Source of the DNA: Cricetomys ansorgei
Lineage: Eukaryota; Chordata; Mammalia; Rodentia; Nesomyidae
DNA length: 64,000 nucleotides
Assembly: GCA_026225945.1 (NCBI GenBank)
Contig: JAMJFZ010000107.1
Location: forward strand, 49,205,001-49,269,000
Reading direction: 5' to 3'
Below the pieces are notes generated by a model, which ran no database searches, was not told the DNA's origin, and was given only the letters and a program-made list of their open reading frames with translations. Positions 10,606 to 21,510 of the stretch are shown in pieces (position 1 is the stretch's first letter; each line of letters opens with the position of its first letter). The position numbers and the translations under genes were made by a program.

Positions 10606-11460
10606 CAAGTCTAATAGGAAGTGGAAAAAGGAGTTCTTACAAAAGCAAAATTCCTCCACATCCTGGTCAATTTCAATCAAATATAGGACAGTAGATGCCT
10701 CATTTCTTACAGCACTTGTGATGGCTGACTATTGACTTGTGTATAATTGAGCCTAATCTGGTAAAATCTCAGCTCTAATCCCAGGGAAGAAAATGCAGTG
10801 TATTTCAAGCTTACCAAGTATGGGTTTTGAATAATTACAATATACAGAAGATCACACCTAGGCAAATTACAGCTCGAAACAGCATTTCTCAGTGTCATGG
10901 TGGGACGATGTATGACTTGGTTATTGAGAAGAGGTCCAGAAGGCTGCTGCTATTTACCCTTTTATACTATCTAAACATAACTGTGAGTTGGCAAATCTCC
11001 AGGTCTCTTTAAGACCATCACCAGAGAGTAGCAAGATGTTCCATGACAGTCACACCTTCATGCCAGTACCAGTTGTCTAAGCACATATAGTTTGTTGTCA
11101 CTGACCTAATCAGAATCCTGAGCTTTGGTGTGGATGAGTATGTTGCTGTGGCATCTCACCAAGGAAGACAGGGAAGCATTTTTCATAGGTGCAAACTCTG
11201 CCAGACCTCCGCAGAGGGAACCATCATTGCCAATGGCATAATTCACAGTGAAACCATGAGCATCTAAGCTTAGGTGTTTTTATTGATTTAGAACTCCTCA
11301 AGTGTTCTACTGATCATGCATGTAGATAATGTGCAATCAAACATGTCCTACATAAATCCAATAACTGCAGACAATACAAAATGCCAAGACCTAGGCAGTC
11401 CCTCATCCAACAGTGCACATAACAATTATTTTATGCACAACGAAAAGTAGACTTCTATTG
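10606..11460. other. Unassigned DNA
   Basis: No repeat or coding signal is recognised. The part around 11,020-11,270 has higher GC than its surroundings but no open frame or known family. Confidence 0.4.
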
Positions 11461-12910
11461 CAAGTATTTATTTTTTTCTCTTTTATTGAAAATTGATTTT
11501 TTTCTCATACAATATAGCATGATCATTTCCCTTCCCTCTATACCACCCAGTTCCTCTCCACCTCCATTTCCTTCTATATCTTCTCCCTTTTTGTCTCTCA
11601 TTAGAAAAGAACAGTCTTCTAAGAAGTAACAACCAAATACAACAAAATAAAATATAATAAGATGAATCAAAAACTATCATAATAAAGTTGGACACAGCAA
11701 CCCAACAGGAGAAGAAGAGTTCCAAAAGCAGGCACAAGTATCAGAGGCCCACTCATTCTCACAGACAGGATTATGTATGGAGAGGAATTGGTACAGAACC
11801 ATGTAGGCCCTGTGCTTGCTTCTTCAGTCTTTATGAGCTTATATTCAGCTTTCTCAGTTGATTCAGAAGGTATTGTTCTCATGGTATCCTTCATCCCCTC
11901 TGGCTCTTAGAATCTCTCTGCCTTCTCTTCAGAACCATTCCCTGAGCTCTGAGGAGACAGATTTGATGGAGACCTCCTATTTTGACTTTCTCTCTGCATA
12001 ATATCTAGCTGAGGGTGTCTGTATCTGTTCCTATTGGTTGTCAGAAGAAGCCTCTCTTATGATAACTGGATAAGGCTCTGATCTATGAGTATAGTAGGAT
12101 TATCATTAGGAGTCATTTTATTGATACTATTTATTTTAAGAGCAGTAGTATTTTGTTTTAGCCTATTTCTCTGGGTTATCTAGTCTATGATTATTGGTTA
12201 CCCAAGCAGTGTTTTGTATGAGTTCCTTCTCATGGAATAGGCCTAAAGTAAAACTAGACTTTTGTTGGCTACTTCTACAAGTTCTGTGTCACCATTGCCC
12301 TAGCATAATTTTCAGGCAGGGCAGATTGTAGGTCAAAGGATTTGTGGCTAGGTTGTCATCTACATTTCTCTTTTGGTAACTTACAGAGTACCTTCCTGAA
12401 CTAAAGACACTAGAGTGTATAAATGAAGACTCCATAGGCACCAGCTAAACTTCTCATTGTTCAATGAGTTATGTTGGTGTTATTCTCTGAAATGTGGCCA
12501 CACTGTCAGTTTGCAAGGAGCAATCCTTTTTCTTAGGAACAGCCTGGCTTGTTTGGGGATTTCCATGGGACACCTTTGGCCAACAACTTAATTGAATACA
12601 ACCAGTCCCATCAATGGAAGTCTTTCCTAAGTGACAAGAGATGGCCAGTTGAGACTCAGTATCCCCCATCACTAATGAGTACTCATTAGAATGAGCTTCA
12701 TAGATTTCCAGGAGTTTCCACTGCACCAGGTTTCCACCCAAAAGCTCCCCAATTCCAGCCATCCCTCACTGCATTCTCTTTTTCCACCCCGGCCTGATCT
12801 GCCTGCTCCCATCCCCACATGCTCTCAGTCCACCCAGAAAATCTATTCCACTTCCCCCTACCAGAAAGATCCATGCACCCCCACCCCAAGACCCTTCCTC
12901 TGGAGATTAA
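11461..12910 (-). mobile_element. Lx-type L1 3'UTR, antisense
   Basis: A poly-T/AT start (TTTTATTGAAAATTGATTTT) is followed by the long antisense rodent L1 3'UTR: CTCTCATTAGAAAAGAACAG, CAACCCAACAGGAG, GATTTGATGGAGACCTCCTA, CTCTGATCTATGAGTATAG, GTTACCCAAGCAGTGTTTTG, CACCATTGCCCTAGCATAAT, AGAGTACCTTCCTGAACTAA, GTTCAATGAGTTATGTTGGT and CCACCCAGAAAATCTATTCC. So it is a 5'-truncated L1 lying on the minus strand, ending before ORF2. Its first half is homologous to the 3'UTR of the larger L1 at 17,944. The frames at 12,469-12,762 (-) and 12,691-12,936 (+) are within UTR and not genes. Confidence 0.85.
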
Positions 12911-12935
12911 TTCTTATACTATCAATATTGACATA

Positions 12936-13430
12936 AAAGTTGAATAGCTTCTGGTGTCTTAAAAAAATCAAGAAGCTTTATGGTTATAGCTTCTGACATA
13001 ACTAGGAGACACACAAATCAGCATGAGCTGAACAAGGATGACAAGAGTAAACATGTCAGAGTGGTTGGGGAAAGCTCATGAGGCCTCAGTCCTACACAAA
13101 GAACTACAGAAAATAAAGAATTCTTAGATCACGAGAAATAGTCTCACCTGGGGAAGATCATATCAATTGGTTGTCAATGACGAGTAGTCAACCCTGAAAA
13201 TATATGTACAAATAACACCATGCAGACTGAGAAGGTATTTAGGAATATATATGAATATACAAATACATATATGTATGTAATGCATGTAACACAATTAATG
13301 AAAAAGGAAGCCATGGATTTGAAAGAGATAAGGGAGGAATATATGGAAGGTCATGAAGGAAAGAAAGGGAAGGGGGAAATGATGTAATTGTATAATAATC
13401 TCAAAAATAAAAATAAAAACGAAGGGTATT
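12936..13430 (+). mobile_element. L1 3' end, sense, with short inverted start
   Basis: From ~13,022 this is sense rodent L1 3' end: CATGAGCTGAACAAGGATGA, AAAGCTCATGAGGCCTCAGT, ACAAAGAACTACAGAAAATA, TCAATTGGTTGTCAATGACG, TGAAAGAGATAAGGGAGGA and the terminal AATGATGTAATTGTATAATA plus A-rich tail. The ~50 bp just before (CTTTATGGTTATAGCTTCTG, ACATAACTAGGAGACACA at 12,976-13,013) match the same 3'UTR in the opposite orientation, an inversion typical of twin-primed insertion. It abuts the antisense L1 at 11,461-12,910. Confidence 0.75.
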
Positions 13431-13796
13431 TAAGACTAGAGAGGCTCACAGTACTGTCTAGAGAGAGAACCTGCTGGGATTGAAAAAAAAGAAATATAAA
13501 GAATGAATTACACAAAAGCATGATGTATCTTTTAATACCTAAAATGTTTTCTATTTAATTTCAATGCTTAGTAGATATATTGGGTATAACAATTTGGAAG
13601 TTCTATTGATACCTGGTATTTTTGTTAAAATTTATAAAATATTTTATCTACATTAAATTTTAATCTCAACTAGAAGCTGTTTCATGGATACAATAGTTAG
13701 TATATTCATAATATGAATATTACTATACATTTTGCAAGGAAAGAAACACACAAGAGACTACCTGAGGTCAGCATTCTTTGAAACCATTCCTCTGTG
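13431..13796. other. Unique AT-rich DNA
   Basis: No feature recognised. Confidence 0.4.
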
Positions 13797-13954
13797 AGAC
13801 TGGAGAGATGACTCAGTAGTTTGGCAAACTGGCTGTTCCTCCAGTGGAGGTTCAGGTACCAGCACTCACTTGTAATTCCAGTCCCTACAATGAATGTCCT
13901 TTTCTGTTCTCTACAGGCTGCAGTCACTATGGTACACAGGCAACCAGCCAGGCA
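13797..13954 (+). mobile_element. B3-type SINE, sense
   Basis: The tRNA-like head AGACTGGAGAGATGACTCAG, then GTTCCTCCAGTGGAGGTTCA, a box-B-like GGTACCAGCACTCACTTGTA, ATTCCAGTCCCTACAATGAA and GTACACAGGCAACC end directly in a CA tail. The SINE tail has expanded into the long dinucleotide tract that follows. Confidence 0.8.
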
Positions 13955-14238
13955 ACACACACACACACACACAGACACACACACACACAAACACTCTAGT
14001 GTGTGTGTGTATATATATATACATATATATTCACACACATATATATATATATATATTCACACACACACGAGATATGTATATATACATGTATATATGTACA
14101 CATATGCGTATATATGTCTATGTGTATATGTATATCTATATACATTTATATACATATGCATGTGTACATGTATATATACATATATGTATATATGTATACG
14201 TGTACATACATATATATGTATATGTGTGTGTGTGTGTG
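13955..14238. repeat. Compound CA/TA/TG dinucleotide tract (~284 bp)
   Basis: A long, nearly continuous alternating purine/pyrimidine stretch: (CA)n at 13,955-13,988, mixed TA/CA/TG blocks, and (TG)n at 14,224-14,238. It begins as CA and ends as TG, so the ends can pair in a fold-back. All overlapping frames (His/Thr/Tyr/Ile or Cys/Val/Tyr runs) are artefacts. Confidence 0.97.
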
Positions 14239-15185
14239 GGTAACTCCTCTCTAATTGACTCACCATTTCTAAGAGTCAAGGTACCTATGCAGTTATGCCT
14301 AAGACATGAACAAAGACAAAGAACTTTCCCACATGGATAATCCTCAATATTAATATGCCTAAACTAAGCTCATTAACCCACGTGTGCCCTTAGTACTTAT
14401 GAGTGGTTAAAAACAGAACAATCCTTTAGTCATCTGAAATAGTACTAAGAGTTATTTTAGCATTTTCTTATGCCCTATCCCAATACACTATTAAGAATTT
14501 CTCTAGAACTAATCCCTCAAATTTTAAAGCCTTTTTCATTTTATCTTTTTGTTCTCAACATCTTTGTTTCAATAGTTATCACTCAGTTTCTTCACTCTCA
14601 TAATAGTTGCCAAATTATTTACTGTCCTTGTCTTTTATCTTTCATGCTGGTAATCCATCCTTCAGAAAGATTCCACAATGATATTTCTAAAGCATAAATC
14701 TAACTTAGTAATGTGTTGATTACACCCATCACTGTGTGTCAGGGGCTCTTGATGATCATCTTTATTGATTTTTGTCACTTTTCTATGCTTATTATATAGT
14801 GTATGATTATGGTATTCAATTTCTCATTGTCTTGAGCCCAACAACTTATTTGATTTTTATTGTTATTTTTTTGTTATTTTATCTACCAGAAATTCCATGA
14901 CATTAGATGAAGTATCTTAGGAAAAGCACAAGACAAATGTGTAAGATGTTTAAGAGTTCTCCAGGAAACAATAATAAGGGAATTCCATGAAACAATTATA
15001 CTCTAGTGTATTATTTTAAATTTCAGTGCATATTACTTGAAAAAGGAAGTTTTCAAAAGTACAAAGAGCCTCACCTGAATTTTATACAAAGAAAACTATA
15101 AACTTACTAATTTAAGAAGTATACATTGAGTGCTTAAAATGATGTGTTATGCAATATTCTAGGTGTTCCAGATGTAGCAGTAAAT
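14239..15185. other. Unique AT-rich DNA
   Basis: No gene or repeat recognised in ~950 bp. Confidence 0.4.
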
Positions 15186-15328
15186 TGCGTAGTACACATA
15201 TACAAATGTACACACACAAACACACACAGACGCACAACACACAGCATGTGTGTACACATATACAAATGCACACTCACACACACACACACACACACATACA
15301 CACACGCACAACACACAGCATGCGTAGT
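15186..15328 (+). repeat. Duplicated CA-rich minisatellite (two units)
   Basis: Two direct copies of a unit start with GTACACATATACAAATG and end with CGCACAACACACAGCATG: 15,191-15,250 (60 bp) and 15,251-15,327 (77 bp, longer because its inner CA run expanded). TGCGTAGT stands at both outer edges (15,186-15,193 and 15,321-15,328), consistent with tandem duplication of a longer unit. Confidence 0.93.
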
Positions 15329-15719
15329 CCCCATCACTCATGAATCTTAAGTACCACACAAGTCATTGTACAATTTTTCTAACTGAGGAATATTTATAGA
15401 AGTGCAAGACTCATAATAGTCCATGATGTACTATGACATGATGAGGCTAGGGAATGTTTCTCCTTCAAGTAAAATTAAGTATAGATTTACTTAAATATGA
15501 AATAACCAAGCTTGAATGCAGTGAAAGTAGATCTCAGGAACTCTTAAGTTAAATACATACAGGATATAGTAGATTCTCACTATATATAGCTTGATCTTAC
15601 ATCATGGATTTGTGGCTTTTCTTCTCTTTCCATCAAAGACTGATTCTGACAAGGCACACTGCTAGTATTAAAATCCAGATGACACCTTACAAACATTCCA
15701 TCAACATCTAGGCAAGAGT
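15329..15719. other. Unique DNA
   Basis: No feature recognised. Confidence 0.4.
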
Positions 15720-16275
15720 ATGATCTACTCAAATCTGTCTCTAACGGTTTCCCATATGAAGAAAGTTCAAATCCTAAAAAATACCTCTACAGTCCCACCT
15801 TCCTCCCTTGTCACCAGTGAAGTCAGTCTCATAGCTCTTTGCACAATAACTTTGGCCCAGGGCCTCTGGCCTGCTTGAATCTTCTCAAGCCTGTGTCTCC
15901 ACTTCAGGTATTTACCTAGCCTCTGCTGTGAATTCTTTCTGCATAACTCACTTTCCATATTCACTTAAGTGAGGCCTTTTCTGATCATTTTCTTTAGTCT
16001 TGTGAGCACATCTCTCTCCAAAATACGAATATACAACCTTCTTAAATACTCTTTCGCTTTTATCTGATCCCTCTTCATTATCTGAAATAACATACTTTTA
16101 CAATTTCTTATGACTTGTCTCTACCCGTGTAAGCTCTATGATTCTCATCTATTATTTTGGTCAGACATTTTCATCTTTTATTTTTCTGTTCTATGCCATT
16201 GCTGACTTTATGTTTGCTTATGAGCACAGTACCGGTTAAATAAGTGTTGACTGTTGAATGAGCAGGTGAATAAAA
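15720..16275 (+). mobile_element. L2 (LINE2) 3' end, sense
   Basis: The order GAATTCTTTCTGCATAACTC, AGTGAGGCCTTTTCTGATCA, TTCTTATGACTTGTCTCTAC, GTGTAAGCTCTATGATTCTC, GAGCACAGTACCGGTTAAAT and AAGTGTTGACTGTTGAATGA matches the mammal-wide L2 3' end ('gaggccttccctga ... gtaagctccatgagg ... acagtgcctggcacatagta ... ttgttgaatgaatga'). The match is clearest from 15,930 onward. This is ancient sequence present before the rodent radiation. Confidence 0.75.
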
Positions 16276-16439
16276 GGAGGGCTTCATTCAGAGTTAAGTC
16301 AATGCATAAAAAAATCTTGTTTTAGGTGAAAATTGGTAGATCGATAATGCACAAAGATCAATACTTGTGAGCACGCATGTTAGAGAGTTTTGAAAGCATA
16401 TTGGATAAAGCCAGGAGAAAAACAGATGGACTCAAGAGG

Positions 16440-16592
16440 TATTTGAAGCTTATGCTTGTAATCACAGCATTTGAATGGCTGAACCTGGAGACTTGTCATA
16501 CAATTTAGGCTAGCATGGGGTACATTGTGGGATCCAAGCCAGCCTTGGCTATGGAATGTGACTTTATTTCCACCATTTGTTTCTCCTCTAAA
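16440..16592 (+). mobile_element. B1-type SINE, sense (diverged)
   Basis: GCTTATGCTTGTAATCACAG, CATTTGAATGGCTGAACCTG, TAGGCTAGCATGGGGTACAT and GATCCAAGCCAGCCTTGGCT follow the 7SL-derived B1 body ('gcctttaatcccagca ... aggccagcctggtctacat ... gccagccagggct'). No A tail remains, so it is an old copy. Confidence 0.7.
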
Positions 16593-17943
16593 GAGATACA
16601 AGGGCTGTCTGATCATAAATGGGAGTAGATTTTGTAGGGACAATAGATGGCCTGTCAAATTCTAGGAAAACACTGATTTCTTATACTGTTTCAAGTTGCT
16701 CTATTAGAAGACAGGATCTGGGAAACAGAAACTTTAGTGTCTGCTGTGGAAATACTAGGTATAGTAAGTTATTAGTTCCTACCAAGGAAAGTATCAAGTG
16801 GTCAATTGAAAATAAAATTCTAAAGCTTGCTGAAAATAGATATTTATGGGTCAGATGAGACCAAAGAATTAGAGGAGTCAGTTATTTCTATTCAGGTTTG
16901 CTTAGCCCTTGAGAAAATATCAACACATATGTAAGTTACTTACATATTGTTACCATGAAAACTTTACTTTGCATAGAACAGGTATGAGCCTAGCTTTCTG
17001 CTCTTTGATAGGCTCCCCATTTGTTCTGAAGTTGCTGGCCCTTGTATTATATTTTGACTAGCAGGTTATTTTCTACTATTTAGACTATTTAGTTATTCTG
17101 AAACAAAAGAAGAATAGAGACCATCTGAGGAAGGACACATCATCATTTTTATTGTCTGAAAATCATATTCATACAGAATGTAAACAGCAAAAACAAATCA
17201 GTAATAACTTCATGCTCATCAAAAACACAATTATGGGTGTTTTGATATTGCATGTATTTTATTTCATTAAAAAATTTAATGGTTTGAATTTTTCATTTGT
17301 ATTCTAGTCTTCAGTAAAAATGATCTGGTATAAAATATTTTGTTATAAATTATTATTGAGATTATGCTTAGAAACTACTTGAAGTTTGAATTTATTATTT
17401 AATGTAACTAACTTTTAGTCACCTGGGAATTCTAAGTTATATGCTTTGTGGGGGTGGGAATTATAATGTTTCATAATTTAAATATATTCAAATCACATGC
17501 CCAACTCTCTCTTCATTTGAAGAACATCTTTAAGTGGGAAGAAGTAATTCCTCTGGATCGCATGATCAGAACCCTACTAAATGACAGCACATACTATGAT
17601 TTCCCACACTAAGCATGGTGCTAAGTTTTTGCAGTGCATTGTTCTCATTGCCACCACTTTGATTTGTTCACTTTCTGATTTTCCAAATGACAAGGATGTA
17701 TGATTCATGTTTTATTTTGGAACTGAGAATGGGGGGCATTGGTCTTCAGCAAACAAGAGAAAGGACTACAAACTAAGCCACCAGCATCCATGCTATATTA
17801 ATGCCTTATTCATCCTCGGCTGTCAGGACTTCATTGCAGCCATCACTGCTTTTCTATCTCCCAGCAGGTGGAAGTGACAGATCAGTTGTTTACCTCCACC
17901 CTAGTGATTATGTTATCATTCATTTATTCACACATTCCTTTTT
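16593..17943. other. Unique AT-rich DNA
   Basis: About 1.35 kb with no gene recognised. A CTCF-like motif is listed separately at 17,860-17,880, and a weak MIR-like phrase lies near 17,600. Confidence 0.4.
17860..17880 (+). promoter_or_regulatory. Weak CTCF-like motif
   Basis: CCCAGCAGGTGGAAGTGAC matches the CTCF core CCASYAGRKGG but has A in place of the following C, so it is weaker than the motif at 3221. It lies in non-repeat DNA just outside the large L1. Confidence 0.25.
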
Positions 17944-18620
17944 TAAAATATAGCAAAATAATAAGGTAAAGCAAAAACTATCACATTGTAATTGGACAAG
18001 ACAAACCAACAGAAAGAAAAGAGCCTAAGAGAAGACGAAGAATCTGAGATCCACTTGCTCACACACTCAGGATTCCCATAAAAACACTAAACTGAAAGCT
18101 ACAATATATTCACAGAGAACCTAATATAGAACTTTGCAGACTTGGTGGTTGCCGCTTTAGGCTCTGTGAGTTTATATGAGCTTTGCTGCTGTTGATTTAT
18201 AGAGCCTTGTTTTCCTGGTGTATTGGATCTACTCTGGATCCTATGTTGTTTCTGACTTTCTCCTGTAGAGTTCCCTGAGGTCTGAAAGGAGGAATTTGAT
18301 GGAAACATCTCATTTAGAGCTAGTGTACTAAGGTTTCTCATTCTCTGTATAATGTCTAGCTGTTGGTTTCTTTATTTGTTCCTATGTGCTGTGGGACGAA
18401 ACTTCTCTGATGATGGCTGAAAAAGTCACTGAACTATGAGAGTAGCAGAATATCACTAGGAGTGATTTTATCATTACTTTAAATTATTTTTAGTCTAGTA
18501 GTATTTGTATATACCTTAGATCCCTGGGCTGGTCATCTAGTCTCAGGTTCTTGGTCACCCAAGCAGTGTCAGGTATGGCTTCTACCTTGTTTAATAGACT
18601 TAAGTCAAATCAGTTATTGG
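17944..18620 (-). mobile_element. Large Lx-type L1: 3'UTR part, antisense
   Basis: Antisense L1 3'UTR: CAAACCAACAGAAAGAAAAG, TTTGATGGAAACATCTCATT, TTCTCTGATGATGGCTGAAA, ATCACTAGGAGTGATTTTAT and CACCCAAGCAGTGTCAGGTA. It is homologous to 11,640-12,250 but lacks the terminal ~150 bp and poly-A tract found there. It runs directly into ORF2 after only about half of that UTR, so either an internal deletion or a shorter-UTR subfamily is implied. The frame at 18,099-18,341 is UTR and not a gene. Confidence 0.85.
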
Positions 18621-19056
18621 TTTCATGAGGTCCTATTTATTAATTGTTGATCTTAGTGCCTGTGCTAATGATTTTGTTTGTCTTTTCCTGTGCCAGTGAG
18701 TACAAAGTCTATTTCTTACTTTCTATTCTGTCAGGTTCAGTATATTTGGTTTTATATTTGACCCTTTTGAAATTGAGTATTGTACAGGGACCCAATATGA
18801 CCAGCACCATTTGTTGTATATGCTGTCTTTTTTCAATATGTATTTCTGGCTTTTTCTTAAATCAAAGATCAGGTGTACATGTGTAGATTTACATTTGAGT
18901 CTTCAATTTGATTCCATTAATCAATGTTTTTGTGTCATGGTATTGTAACAACACTATGCTGTTTTTATTATTATAGCTCTAGAGTATAGTTTGAGGTTGT
19001 AGTTCTTTTATTTTTCAGGATGGTTTTAGATATCCTGTTCTGTTTCATTTGGTTGG

Positions 19057-19060
<4 letters not shown>

Positions 19061-19117
<57 letters not shown>

Positions 19118-19122
19118 TGTGC
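19061..19122 (+). repeat. (GT)n microsatellite inside L1
   Basis: About 62 bp of GT with one TTT break near the end, located inside the antisense ORF2 where L1 normally has a T-rich 'ggttttttg' stretch. It therefore arose after insertion. Confidence 0.97.
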
Positions 19123-21102
19123 TTCCATATGTATATGGCAATTGTCCTTATAAGATCTGTGAAACATTATGTTTGAATTTTGATGTGGATTATACCAACT
19201 CTGTAGAATGCTTTTGGTAGGATGAACATTTTTACTATGTTAATATTACTGATCATGAGAAATCTTTCCATCTTCTGATATCTTTTTCAGTGTCTTTGTT
19301 TTTGTCTTACAAGTCTTTCACTTGCTTGGTTACAGTTACCCCAAGATATTATATTATTTGAAGCCATTGTGAAAGGTGTTTTTTTCCATGATTTCATTCT
19401 TAGTGTGTTTGTCATTGACATATAGGAAGGATACTAAGATTTGTGAGTTAATTTTTTTTCTGTAGCTACTTTGCTGAAAGTGTTATCATCTATAAGATTT
19501 ACCAGTTAAAATTGTTAGGGTCACTTATATATATAATCATATCGTCCACATATAGCCATGCTTTGATTTCTTTCTTTCCAGTATGTACATCCTTAGTTGC
19601 TTTTTTTCCTCTAGCTAAGACTTCCAGTACTATATTGAATAGGTATCAAGATATTGGAATATCTTATTTCTGATTTTTATAGAATTGCTATAAACATCAT
19701 TGTTTAAGTTGGTGTTGTTTACAGGCTTGGGCTTGGTATAAGCCACATTAATTATGTTAAGATATGTCCCTTGTATCCCTAATCTCTCTAGGGCTTTTAT
19801 TATGAAAGAATGTTGTGTTTTGTCAATGGCTTTTCTGCATGTAATGAGAGTACAATGTGTTTTTTGTCTTTTAGTTGGTTTATATGTTAGATTACATTTA
19901 TTGATTTACATATATTCAAACATTCCTGCATCTGTAGAAAGAAGTCAATGTGATCATGGTGGAAGATCTATTTTATGTATTTTTGGATTTGGTTTGCAAG
20001 TATTTTATTGAGAAGTTTTGCATTTATGTTAATCCTAGAAATTGGTCTGTAATTCTTTCTTGGCTAGGTCTCTCTGTGGATTGTGTATCTGGGTAACTGT
20101 GGCCTTGTGAAACAAATTGGGCAATGATCTTTCTGTTACTATTTTATGGAATAATTTAAGGAGTTTTGACAATAACTCCTCTTTGAAAGTCTGATATAAT
20201 TCTGTCTAAAAGTATCTGGCTCTAGGATTTTTTAATTGCTAGAAATTTAATTACTGCTTTTATTTCACTAGGGGTTATAAGTCTCTTTAAATTGCTTATG
20301 TGGTCTTGATTTAACTTTGGTAATTGGTGTCTGTCAAGAAAATTTTCCATTTACTTTAGACTTCCCAGTTTAGTGGAGGATAGGTTTTTAAAACATGTCC
20401 TTGTGATTCTCTAGATTTACTCAGTGTCTGTTAGTATGTCCCCATTTTCATCTCTAATTTTATTAATTTGATATTCTCTCTCCATCTTTTAGTAATTTGG
20501 ATGAGAGTTTGTTAATCTTATTGATTTTCTCATAGGTACAACCCTTTGTTTTCCTGATTCCTCATATTGATTTTTTTTCTATTTTATGAATTTCATCCCT
20601 GAGTTTGATAATTTCTTGCCATCTACTCCACTTGGCTATGATTTTTTTCTTTTTGTGCTAGAGCTTTCAGGTGTGCTGCTAAGTTACTATTATGGGATAT
20701 CTCCATTTTTTTAAATGTAGACTCTTAGAGCTATAAACTTACTTCTTAGAAATGCCTTCTTTGTGTCCAATATGGGTATGTTGGGTTTTGATTTGATTTT
20801 TATTTTGAAAGGACCCTAATTTCACTATTAATTTTTATCCTGACTCTTTTTTCATTCAGTAGTGAGTTATTCGGTTTCCATGAGTTTGTGAGTTTTCTGT
20901 TGTTTCTATTGTTGATATCTAGTTTTAATGTGTGTAGTCAGGAAAGGTGCAGGGTGTTATTTCAGCATTTCTGTATTTGTTGAGACTTGTATTGTTCATA
21001 GTATATGGCCAGTTTTGGAAAAGTTCCATGAGGTGCCGAGAAAAAGGTATATTATTTTATATTTAGGTGAAATGTTCTGTAAATATCTGTTAGGTCTATT
21101 TG

Positions 21103-21510
21103 TTTATAATGCCATTTGGCTCCAGATTTCTTTGTTTATTTTTTGTCTGGAAGACCTGTCTATTGGAAAGAGTGAAGTATTGAAGTCTCCCACTATCTTT
21201 GTGAAGGTAAATATGTGATTTAAGTTGTAGTTATTTTTCTTTTACAACTTGGGGATTCCTGTGTTTGTTGTATAGAAGCCAAGAATTATAATTTTCTCTT
21301 GATGAAATTTTTGTTTGATTTGCTTTATAATGCCATTTGGCTCCAGAGTTTCTTTGTTTATTTTTTTGTCTGGAAGACCTATTGGAGAGAGTGCAGTATT
21401 GAAGTCTCTCACTCTTTTGTGTGAAGGTCAGTATGTGATTTAAATTGTAGTTGCTTTTCTTTTACAACTTGGGGATTCCTGTGTTTGTTGTATAGATTCC
21501 AAGAATTCTA
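21103..21510 (-). repeat. Tandem direct duplication within L1 ORF2
   Basis: Two adjacent copies begin TTTATAATGCCATTTGGCTC at 21,103 and 21,324 (offset 221 bp) and both run through CTTTTACAACTTGGGGATTC and TGTGTTTGTTGTATAGA to AAGAATT near 21,290 and 21,506. I estimate roughly 90-93% identity over ~185 bp. The first copy carries an extra ~35 bp before the second begins. Confidence 0.93.

Larger units (their letters stand above)
18621..21510 (-). pseudogene. L1 ORF2 remnant (endonuclease-end to C-terminus), antisense
   Basis: Non-LTR retrotransposon ORF2 on the minus strand, read from the C-terminal end at 18,621 towards the endonuclease domain at ~21,500. Antisense landmarks in correct order: TCATGAGGTCCTATTTATTA, CCAGCACCATTTGTTG, AATGCTTTTGGTAGGATGAA, TTTCACTTGCTTGGTTACAG, TAGCTACTTTGCTGAAAGTG, GGTCTGTAATTCTTTC, the turn near 20,600 (TTTCTTGCCATCTACTCCAC) and TATTGAAGTCTCCCACTATC. 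The reading frame is broken many times; only ~60-96-codon pieces survive (for example 20,928-21,218 as an opposite-strand shadow). A (GT)n tract interrupts it at 19,061-19,122 and a 221-bp tandem duplication lies at its endonuclease end. It is non-functional. Confidence 0.88.

Noticed and set aside
12469..12936. Overlapping frames of 97 and 81 codons (one proline-rich)
   Set aside because: They lie inside the antisense L1 3'UTR, which is non-coding.
13821..14340. 140- and 148-codon frames with His/Thr/Tyr/Ile repeats
   Set aside because: They start in the B3 SINE and run through the CA/TA/TG tract; low-complexity artefacts.
15186..15328. CRISPR-like repeat array
   Set aside because: Only two units, low-complexity CA spacers, and the host is a mammal; it is a minisatellite.
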